Origin: Acinetobacter sp. ANC 4169
GTDB lineage: Bacteria > Pseudomonadota > Gammaproteobacteria > Pseudomonadales > Moraxellaceae
Reading direction: 5' to 3'
Length of the DNA stretch: 64,000 bases
Assembly: GCF_002135355.1 (NCBI RefSeq)
Contig: NZ_NEGE01000012.1
Span: 80,184-144,183 of the forward strand
Below, in pieces: positions 57,256 through 64,000 of this stretch (within the stretch, counting starts at the first letter, position 1; each line of letters begins with the position of its first letter). The position numbers and the translations under genes were made by a program. The notes beneath the pieces were generated by a model that made no database searches, was not told the DNA's origin, and saw nothing but the letters and a program-made list of their open reading frames with translations.

Positions 57256-58272
57256 ATGATAAACTATTTGTATCAAGAGCAAAACTGGCAATCTCAACTG
57301 AGTGACCTAATTACGGATCCTTTAGAGTTGCTAGATGCGCTTCAGCTCTCGTCTGATCAATTATTATCAGGGGCTATTCTGGCTTCTGAACAGTTTAAAT
57401 TACGTGTTCCGCGTGCATTCGTCGGAAAAATGAGCATTGGCAACCCGCTTGATCCCCTGCTATTACAAGTATTGCCCCATCATCTGGAACTTGAAGATCA
57501 TCCCGGTTTTGTAACTGATCCTTTAGGGGAAGAACAGGCCAATCAACAACCCGGTGTACTGCATAAATATAAATCGCGCTTTTTACTCACGTTAACGGGT
57601 GCTTGTGCCGTTCACTGCCGCTATTGTTTCCGCCGTCATTTTCCTTATCAGGAAAACCTGCCTAAAAACGAAGACTGGTTAAATATTAAGCAATATATTG
57701 AAAATCAACCAGATATAAACGAAGTGATTTTGAGCGGTGGTGATCCACTTACCTTGTCTAACCGGAAACTTGCCCTGTGGATTGAACGTCTTGAGTCAAT
57801 GCCGCAAATTAAATTTTTGAGAATTCATTCACGGGTTCCTATTGTAATCCCCAACCGTGTCGATGAAGAGCTGATTTCCCTATTAAAAAACAGTAGGCTG
57901 CGCATTATTCTAGTGGTACACTCAAATCATGCTGCTGAGCTTGATGATTTTACTTGCGCCAAACTGTCCATATTGGTTCAACATCAAATTACCGTGCTCA
58001 ATCAAGCGGTTTTATTAAATGGGGTTAATAATTCTGCGCAGATTTTAGTGGATTTAAGTTACCGTCTGTTTGAGGCGGGTGTGATGCCATACTATTTACA
58101 TGTATTAGATAAAGTAAAAGGTGCCCATCATTTTGATTTAAGTCCTGAAGACATTAATCGTATATATAAAGAGGTTTTAGAGAACCTGCCAGGATATTTG
58201 GTTCCTAAACTCGTTAGGGAAATAGCGGGCGAAAAAAATAAGACACCGCTTTTTGGAGTTTCAACTTTTTGA
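57256..58272 (+). CDS. epmB: EF-P lysine 2,3-aminomutase EpmB
   Basis: The 338-residue radical-SAM protein has the cluster motif CAVHCRYC (Cys117, 121, 124), LSGGDPLTL for SAM binding, and the KamA-type C-terminus PYYLHVLDKVKGAHHFDL. It lacks the long C-terminal extension of clostridial KamA. EpmB converts (S)-alpha-lysine to (R)-beta-lysine, which EpmA attaches to EF-P. It sits head-to-head with efp. The following gene starts 13 bp after its stop. Confidence 0.95.
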   Translation: MINYLYQEQNWQSQLSDLITDPLELLDALQLSSDQLLSGAILASEQFKLRVPRAFVGKMSIGNPLDPLLLQVLPHHLELEDHPGFVTDPLGEEQANQQPGVLHKYKSRFLLTLTGACAVHCRYCFRRHFPYQENLPKNEDWLNIKQYIENQPDINEVILSGGDPLTLSNRKLALWIERLESMPQIKFLRIHSRVPIVIPNRVDEELISLLKNSRLRIILVVHSNHAAELDDFTCAKLSILVQHQITVLNQAVLLNGVNNSAQILVDLSYRLFEAGVMPYYLHVLDKVKGAHHFDLSPEDINRIYKEVLENLPGYLVPKLVREIAGEKNKTPLFGVSTF

Positions 58273-58285
58273 GTTAATAATAACG

Positions 58286-60031
58286 ATGCTTATGAGTAAT
58301 TCAGATATCTTCCAAACACCAACAGAGTTAAAGTTGGAAAAATTAAGCTTCTGCCCAACCAATGCTAAAGGGTTGCAAGACTGGGTATCTAATTTATCCA
58401 TTCTTCAATTGGGCAATTCTTCCAAAGAACTTTTCAATGCATTGCTGGAAATATCAGAACTTAAATGTCCTGAAATGTTGCGTTTTGACTTGATTCAAAT
58501 CCTGCATCCTACCCTGGATAATGTTTTAGGCAGTCTGGAAAAGCATTTTTTCAATCAGGGACTCATTACCAACGATCGTAGTGACCAGATCATTGAATTG
58601 GCGATACTGCTACGTAGTCATTTTGCCAAAATTTATATCGATATTTCAAAACGCTGCAACACGCAACTCAGCATCCAAAAGTTTTCTCTATTTGCATTCA
58701 ATCAAAAGAAAAGTTTGCAAACTGCCAGAATCGTTTCTACCTATTATGCCTTGCAGCAACTGTCTTTATTACTTTACCAACAACATCTGTTATACAGCAC
58801 ACCTTTATTTGGACAATGGTTAATTGCACATCAACTGATTGAATGTGCAATGAAAAATAATTTTTATCAAACCAATATTAACCAGATACTGGATACGCAA
58901 CATCCTTTACAGACCATTACTCAGGCTTATTCACAACTGATATTGCTGGAAATCCTGAATACCCATCAAATCCGGCCTTCGGAAATGCAGGGCTTGTATT
59001 TATGCAGTTTTGACTGGGCAAAACTGGTGCATGTGTTACCTAAAGAAACCACGCTTTCTCGCTATATTGTCGATACCAATAAAGACTATCCGCCGGTTTT
59101 TAATACCAATCAATCCAGCCTTTATAAACCGACCATCTACATTTCGACACAAAATTTATTAGATCACCTCTCTGAAACTCAAACCAAAAAGTCAGGTTAT
59201 CTATCGCGTAATGAAAAGCTGTTCTTAACACCGGCACTGCATTTTCATATTCACAACCTGCTTACGACCAATACTGAGCGTCGTCATGAACGTTATGAAT
59301 ATTCTGCACAGTTACAAATCTGTTTTAGTCTTTCGGTGGCACATTTCTACCTGTCTAAAGGTAAAAACTTTCATGAGACTCTGGATCTAGATACAAATTA
59401 TCAGTTCCACAATGAAAGCAGCTTTATCAATTCGATGAATTCGAATATTCCTGCTGAAATCACCACAGCCAAAACTTTAGACCGTGAAGCCAAACAAATT
59501 TATCCTGCAGAAGTTTTGGACATCAGTGTTAATGGTTACAGAATTAAATGGAATGGTGCTGCACCTTCGAATTTAAAAACCGGCGAATTTATTTTAATTC
59601 AGGAAAACACCCATAGTCCGTGGCGTGGCGGTGTGGTTCGCTGGATCAAGCAGTCAACTGCCAAGAGCCTGGAACTGGGACTAGAAGTACTGGCACAAGA
59701 TTTATTCCCTTGTGCTGTTATGGTCAAAACAGATCGTCATAGCAATAATTACCAACCCGCCCTGATTGTTCAGTCCAACCAACTTGATGATGTATCAACC
59801 AGCCTGGTGGTGTCTGGTTCACACCTGTTTAGAGAAAAACAAACCATTCATCTACGTTTAGGGCAAGAAGAAATAAAAATTTATTTAACTAAAGCTCAAA
59901 TCATTACACAAAGTTTTATTCGTTTTGAATTCGAGTTGCTGAATGAGCAACAAGAAAGTCTGATCAAAAACTTTATTAATAAGCAAACGAATGAAATTAA
60001 GAATCACGATTTATGGGAAGCATTGAAGTGA
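58286..60031 (+). CDS. PilZ-like domain protein upstream of FimX-like gene
   Basis: The protein (~581 residues from ATG 58286; ATG 58292 is equally possible) is mostly helical for ~340 residues. It then has RRHERYEYSAQ (a PilZ-type RRxxR start) and later AEVLDISVNGYRIKWNGAAP and GEFILIQEN, which match the D/NxSxxG block and strands of PilZ domains. The two halves of the PilZ motif are separated by ~70 residues. It may bind cyclic-di-GMP or be a degenerate version. It overlaps the FimX-like gene by 4 to 19 bp. Confidence 0.65.
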   Translation: MLMSNSDIFQTPTELKLEKLSFCPTNAKGLQDWVSNLSILQLGNSSKELFNALLEISELKCPEMLRFDLIQILHPTLDNVLGSLEKHFFNQGLITNDRSDQIIELAILLRSHFAKIYIDISKRCNTQLSIQKFSLFAFNQKKSLQTARIVSTYYALQQLSLLLYQQHLLYSTPLFGQWLIAHQLIECAMKNNFYQTNINQILDTQHPLQTITQAYSQLILLEILNTHQIRPSEMQGLYLCSFDWAKLVHVLPKETTLSRYIVDTNKDYPPVFNTNQSSLYKPTIYISTQNLLDHLSETQTKKSGYLSRNEKLFLTPALHFHIHNLLTTNTERRHERYEYSAQLQICFSLSVAHFYLSKGKNFHETLDLDTNYQFHNESSFINSMNSNIPAEITTAKTLDREAKQIYPAEVLDISVNGYRIKWNGAAPSNLKTGEFILIQENTHSPWRGGVVRWIKQSTAKSLELGLEVLAQDLFPCAVMVKTDRHSNNYQPALIVQSNQLDDVSTSLVVSGSHLFREKQTIHLRLGQEEIKIYLTKAQIITQSFIRFEFELLNEQQESLIKNFINKQTNEIKNHDLWEALK

Positions 60032-62127
60032 GAAATCCATTATTATCTAAAAAGTTAAAACGTACTGAAACACGTTTACTCATTATCGATGATAATCAAA
60101 TACGTTTTAACCAAATCCGTGATCTTTTAACATCGAGTGAACATGTTGTACATGCTACCCTGCTTGATGATTTACAAAATTTCGAAAAACAATTACACCA
60201 CACCTGGGATCTGGTTATTTTTGGCCGTGCTTACGACTTAAAATATGAACAGGCTTTAAGTCTGATTCGATTATCAAACCAACCCAACTTACCTATGATC
60301 CTGCTTAAGCCTGAGGATTATCAAGCCGATCAATACGCAGCTTATGTGCGTAAAGGGATCTATGACATTCTGAATCTGGAATATCCAGATCGTTTTTACC
60401 TTGGTCTTTTACGTGCGCTTTCATTAAGTCGCTTAGTCCTTACCCAACAACATCTCATGGAAGAGCTAGAAACGGCTCAAACCCATGCCCAATCTTTGGT
60501 ACAAGAAAGCAACAAGGCCTTTGCCGTGATCCAGGAAGGTATTCATGTTCAGGCAAACCCTGAATATTTAGCACTTTTTGGCCTGAAAGATGAAGATGAA
60601 ATTGTTGGCCTTCCTTTACTGGATCTGCTTCAGCCTAAAGATTTAAATGACTTCAAACTGCGCTTTAAAAAAATTTCCCAAGGTCAGTTTGATTTAGGGC
60701 GTTTTGAAATCAATAGCCTGAATAATCAAGTATCTATTCCAAATCCGCTGAAAATTGAGTTTTTACCCTCTACAGATGAAGAAGATGCTTTACAAATTAC
60801 CATTGATACTGAAACTTCAACATCAGCTCAGACCACATCTGCAACAGCCGATGCTCAAAACCCTAATAGCTATCAGTTGATTAATCGCACGATTACTCAA
60901 CAGCCTTCTGATATTAATGCACTGGTTCTGTTCTCCTTAACCTCATGCCCTGACAGCATTTTTGAAGGTGACTGGGATACTTTCAAAAATTATTTCGGCA
61001 CGATTAAAGAGTTTTTAAAAGAACAAACTCATGTTCCCTTATTTAAAATGAGTTCCGGAATTTATGTGGGTTTGTTCCAAGCCGAGTCCAAAGCAAAACT
61101 CGAATCCAAACTTATAGGTTTAAGCTCGCTAAAAAAACCGCAATTATTGTCAATTAATCAGACATCCTATCCGCTTAATCTCAGAATTGGTTATACACTG
61201 CTAGATTCTGAAATACGCGATGAAAAACATTTTGAACAATTTATTGCTTCAGCTTATAAAACTGCCTTACCGGAAAATCAACCGACTCCATCACTTGTAT
61301 TGGATGCACCATTAGATATTCCAAGCATTGAACTTCAGCATCCCGAAGTTAAGGCAGCCGCTAGCTCACCTGAAGCGACCCTACTCAGAGCCTTGCAACA
61401 AAGTTTGGATCGCGGTGAAATCCACCTTAAATATCAGCAACTTTATGACAAGCAAGACACCAATTTATATACTTATGAAGTGACCAGCGGCTTTATTTAT
61501 GAAAATGCCTGGAAAGATTTAGCCGGCTTAAGAGAACTCGCAGAAGATCCTGAATTATCCATTAAACTCGATCGCTGGATATTAGTGGAGTCATGTAAAC
61601 AACTCCATAATTTCATTACTCAATATCCTGAAGCAAAATTGATCGTGAATTTAAATAAAGCAGTGCTCTTACACGACCGAACCTTCCCTGAATTTATTTC
61701 CAAACTCATTACTATTGTTCGCAGTAAATTGAAGCATCCGTTAATTTTACAATTCTCGGAAGAAGATATTAGTCAAAATATTTCAGATGCCCAAAAGCAT
61801 ATTGCCCAATTGCGTCAATTTGGTGCTGAAGTTTCCCTTCGAGACTTTGGGAATACCATTTATAGCGAATCGATGTTACGTCAACTTGATGTGAATTGTT
61901 TAACTTTACATCAGAATTTGACCAAAATGTTGCAGGCAGAAAAAACCACGCAGGAATTACAGGAAAAACTAAGCTCTTTCCAGGAAATCAAACCTGGCGA
62001 AATCATGCTGCGTGACCTCAATGACATGACTCTGTTTGCAAATGCATGGAATGTGGATGCACGTTTTATTCAGGGTGATTATTTCCAGAAAAAACTGGAT
62101 CATTTGATTGATGTACAAGACCAATAG
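60013..62127 (+). CDS. FimX-like REC-PAS-GGDEF/EAL protein, degenerate
   Basis: The ~700-residue protein has a receiver-like N-terminus (RLLIIDDNQIRFNQIRDLL, ~20-140), a PAS domain (~165-260), a GGDEF-like domain without the signature (~290-420) and an EAL-like domain (~455-700). The EAL start reads YEVTSGF and the later catalytic block LRDFGNTI lacks the second Asp of DDFG, so it is probably inactive as a phosphodiesterase. P. aeruginosa FimX (691 residues) has the same order, binds cyclic-di-GMP and promotes type IV pilus assembly. GTG 60028, with GGGAAG 7 nt upstream, is an alternative start. Confidence 0.78.
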   Translation: MGSIEVRNPLLSKKLKRTETRLLIIDDNQIRFNQIRDLLTSSEHVVHATLLDDLQNFEKQLHHTWDLVIFGRAYDLKYEQALSLIRLSNQPNLPMILLKPEDYQADQYAAYVRKGIYDILNLEYPDRFYLGLLRALSLSRLVLTQQHLMEELETAQTHAQSLVQESNKAFAVIQEGIHVQANPEYLALFGLKDEDEIVGLPLLDLLQPKDLNDFKLRFKKISQGQFDLGRFEINSLNNQVSIPNPLKIEFLPSTDEEDALQITIDTETSTSAQTTSATADAQNPNSYQLINRTITQQPSDINALVLFSLTSCPDSIFEGDWDTFKNYFGTIKEFLKEQTHVPLFKMSSGIYVGLFQAESKAKLESKLIGLSSLKKPQLLSINQTSYPLNLRIGYTLLDSEIRDEKHFEQFIASAYKTALPENQPTPSLVLDAPLDIPSIELQHPEVKAAASSPEATLLRALQQSLDRGEIHLKYQQLYDKQDTNLYTYEVTSGFIYENAWKDLAGLRELAEDPELSIKLDRWILVESCKQLHNFITQYPEAKLIVNLNKAVLLHDRTFPEFISKLITIVRSKLKHPLILQFSEEDISQNISDAQKHIAQLRQFGAEVSLRDFGNTIYSESMLRQLDVNCLTLHQNLTKMLQAEKTTQELQEKLSSFQEIKPGEIMLRDLNDMTLFANAWNVDARFIQGDYFQKKLDHLIDVQDQ

Positions 62128-62176
62128 GCCTTGTACAAGGTCTGTCATAGCATCATGGATGAAATGACAGACATAA

Positions 62177-62202
62177 AAAAAACGGGCAAGAAGCCCGTTT
62201 TT
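62177..62202. terminator. Bidirectional terminator between fimX-like gene and rpmE
   Basis: AACGGGC/GCCCGTT with an AAGAA loop and A/T runs on both sides, in the convergent gap. Confidence 0.88.
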
Positions 62203-62215
62203 TTCATTTTGGGTA

Positions 62216-62440
62216 TTAACGTTTGATAGAACGTGACATACCAGCAAAACGTTGTTTGAATTTGTCGATACGGCCGCCAGTGTCCACATTCTTTTGTTTA
62301 CCAGTATAGAATGGGTGGCATGCTGAACATACGTCTAGGTAAATAGTTTCTTTACCAAGCGCTGAACGAGTTTCGATTACGTTACCACATGAACAAGTAG
62401 CAACTAATTTTTCATATTTTGGGTGAATATCGGCGCGCAT
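62216..62440 (-). CDS. rpmE: 50S ribosomal protein L31
   Basis: The 74-residue protein is the zinc-binding (C+) form of L31: [20 protein letters not shown] with CSCG, then [14 protein letters not shown] and the C-terminal [10 protein letters not shown]. Zinc-binding L31 is typically replaced by a Cys-less paralogue under zinc starvation. It is transcribed alone. The 204-bp gap to the next gene carries mixed sequence without a recognisable element. Confidence 0.97.
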   Translation of the reverse strand: MRADIHPKYEKLVATCSCGNVIETRSALGKETIYLDVCSACHPFYTGKQKNVDTGGRIDKFKQRFAGMSRSIKR

Positions 62441-62644
62441 CGTCGATTACTCCTAAGTTAAGAAAGGCTTATGCTGTCATCGCAAATTGATCACTCTCAT
62501 GATTCATGAGGAATAAGCTTAATCCAGGAAAAAGCTAGACCAACACCACAACAGACCATTCTTTTGGCCCACCGAGACGGATACCGTCAGAGCTAAGCAC
62601 AACAAGTGGGCGCAATTATACGTGAAAAAATATCAGATAGCGAA

Positions 62645-63643
62645 TTATTCTTCACACTCTTCTATCGCCTTAAACTCATCTACAGGATGTTTTGACCAAT
62701 AATTGGCAATGATCCCACAGACCATGAGCTGAATTTGATGAAAAATCATAATCGGCAGAACAATCATGCCCAAGGGCTGGCCAATAAATAAGATTTGTGC
62801 CATCGGTACCCCACTAGCCAATGTCTTTTTGGAACTACAAAAAAACATCGCGATTTGATCTGCACGGTTAAAACCCAACCATTTTGGAATGTACAAAGCC
62901 AGCAGCATGATCATAGTCAAAAATATCGAGCAAGCTACAGTCAAAACCAGTAGCGTTTGCCAGCTCACTTCTTGCCACAATCCTGCCACCACTGCCCCAC
63001 TAAAAGCAGCATAGACCACCATAAGAATGGTCCCCTGATCAAATGCTTTGACTATTCCCGGCTTTTTCAGCATCAAGGGATAAACATAAGGTCTGAGCAT
63101 TTGTCCCAAAACAAACGGCACCAGTAATAACAAAGTAATTTGGATAATCGAGGACGTTGGATTAAAGCCGTGTTGTGACTGACCTAAAATAAACACACTG
63201 ACCAATACGGGGGTAATAAACATGCCGACGATATTGGAAAATGAAGCACTACACACTGCACTGGCTACATTGCCTTTAGCCACCGAGGTAAATGCAATCG
63301 AGGATTGTACTGTGGAGGGCAAGAAACACATAAACAAAAAGCCCCAGTACAGCTCCTTACCTAATAACGGTAATAAAACAGGTTGAGCCAGCAGCCCCAG
63401 TACCGGAAATAATGCAAAAGTAAATGCAAAGACCACCACATGAAATTTCCAGTGCAGCATGCCTTGCACTACAGCTTCTCTAGAAAGCTTTGCACCGTGC
63501 AAAAAAAATAGAATTGCAATCGCAATGCTGGTAATAATTCCAAAGACATCGGCAGCCAAACCGGATACCGGAACAATGCTGGCCAAAATTACCATGACAA
63601 CCAGCAAAATAGTAAAGCGATCCAATGCCAATAGTTTTAACAT
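62645..63643 (-). CDS. Bile acid:sodium symporter-family transporter (YfeH-like)
   Basis: The 332-residue protein has nine to ten hydrophobic segments and the family marks FFLHGAKLSREAVVQGMLHW, FMCFLPSTVQSSIAFTSVAK and CSSKKTLASGVPMAQILF. It belongs to the SBF-like group of the BART superfamily, as does the ACR3 permease at the other end of the window. Bacterial members import various organic anions; the substrate here is unknown. Confidence 0.87.
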   Translation of the reverse strand: MLKLLALDRFTILLVVMVILASIVPVSGLAADVFGIITSIAIAILFFLHGAKLSREAVVQGMLHWKFHVVVFAFTFALFPVLGLLAQPVLLPLLGKELYWGFLFMCFLPSTVQSSIAFTSVAKGNVASAVCSASFSNIVGMFITPVLVSVFILGQSQHGFNPTSSIIQITLLLLVPFVLGQMLRPYVYPLMLKKPGIVKAFDQGTILMVVYAAFSGAVVAGLWQEVSWQTLLVLTVACSIFLTMIMLLALYIPKWLGFNRADQIAMFFCSSKKTLASGVPMAQILFIGQPLGMIVLPIMIFHQIQLMVCGIIANYWSKHPVDEFKAIEECEE

Positions 63644-63904
63644 GGGGACATCCTGTAGTTTTAGATAATAAAAAACCCAATAAGTGAATTTACCTAAAGG
63701 TAAAGTTTCATCTTACTGGGCTGAATAAATAAAGCCAGTTTTTCAACTCAATGTTGAATATTTTGTTTATCTATATCACTTTATGATGGGCCTTCTTTCA
63801 TAAATTCCTTTTATTTCTCCCTATGGGAGAAAAATAAAGAGGGTGTTAATAATTATGAAAGAGATACCGTCTGAAACGTCAAGCAAATTATTGAGAATTC
63901 ATGC
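63644..63904. other. Intergenic region up to the IS110-type element
   Basis: It holds the promoter side of the transporter gene and, at 63814-63831, the hairpin TTTCTCCC/GGGAGAAA with A/T flanks. The exact end of the insertion sequence cannot be placed. No ORF is supported. Confidence 0.4.
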
Positions 63905-64000
63905 TCAATAATCTACTTGATAAGGCCGTTGGTGTTTGAGTACACCATAACAAAGATGAACTAACTTCCTCATCGCAGCTCCAATCGCCATCATCTTGGT
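63905..64000 (-). CDS. IS110-family transposase, C-terminal fragment (cut by window edge)
   Basis: The minus strand reads a 31-residue C-terminus with MMAIGAAMRKLVHLCYGVLK and PYQVDY, which matches the end of IS110-family DEDD transposases (AxxxAxMRKLLxIxYxxLK then xPY). The rest of the gene lies beyond 64000. IS110 elements lack long terminal inverted repeats, so the boundary cannot be read. Whether the element is complete is unknown. Confidence 0.72.
   Translation of the reverse strand, partial: TKMMAIGAAMRKLVHLCYGVLKHQRPYQVDY

Noticed and set aside
63814..63831. Terminal inverted repeat of the IS110-type element
   Set aside because: IS110 elements usually lack long terminal inverted repeats, and this looks more like a simple hairpin; the other end is outside the window.

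Overview
The window reads as an Acinetobacter-like gammaproteobacterial chromosome, AT-rich, interrupted by one complete-looking P2-type (contractile-tailed) prophage. The host assignment rests on recognisable protein families and gene neighbourhoods (arsR-arsC-acr3-arsH, ahpF without ahpC, moxR-DUF58-tgpA, cstA-ybdD, divergent efp/epmB, a FimX-like protein) and on a type I-F Cas1 fragment of the kind found in Acinetobacter. No database search was possible, so the genus is an inference.

Left host flank (1-11752): an arsenic resistance operon on the minus strand (arsH cut by the window edge, acr3-type arsB, arsC, arsR), a tRNA-hydroxylation gene trhP with a YfhL-type ferredoxin, ahpF, a three-gene TelA-type operon, an exported beta-propeller protein and a small anchored protein. 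Next comes the scar of a lost type I-F CRISPR-Cas locus: the first ~67 codons of cas1 run straight into one CRISPR repeat, one 32-bp spacer and a degenerate terminal repeat.

Prophage (11753-49971): it is bounded by a 45-bp direct repeat that is the 3' end of a tRNA-Val(GAC) gene, which is kept whole at the right end next to the integrase. From left to right it carries a toxin-antitoxin pair and a small Cys-rich bacteriocin-like protein; leftward portal/terminase genes (Q, P); and rightward capsid, lysis and tail genes in P2 order (O N M L X, holin, endolysin, R S, V W J I H, FI FII, E/E', T, U, D). Two cargo inserts sit between S and V: a YafO-like toxin region and a com-dam methylase cassette. 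After D comes an accessory locus with a SIR2-domain protein and a two-helix membrane protein. The early and regulatory region follows: a c4-type antisense RNA leader with icd-like and ant-like genes, a HipA-like kinase/DUF3037 pair, an XRE repressor, an Arc-like protein, a long Ogr-type late activator, a P4-alpha-like primase-helicase, a putative excisionase and the integrase.

Regulation can be read in unusual detail. A 25-bp dyad occurs ahead of O, ahead of V and ahead of FI, with a diverged copy ahead of com-dam. Its centre lies 69 to 85 bp upstream of each first start codon, which matches where P2 Ogr-type activators bind. The early leader at 40410-40683 has a central segment complementary to both an upstream and a downstream target, and the downstream target overlaps the ribosome-binding region of the first ORF. 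This is the layout of P1/P7 c4-icd-ant and P4 CI-RNA immunity.

Right host flank (49972-64000): tRNA-Val, tgpA-DUF58-moxR, ybdD-cstA, efp and divergent epmB, a PilZ-like/FimX-like pair, rpmE, a bile-acid:sodium-symporter-family transporter, and the 3' end of an IS110-type transposase at the window edge.
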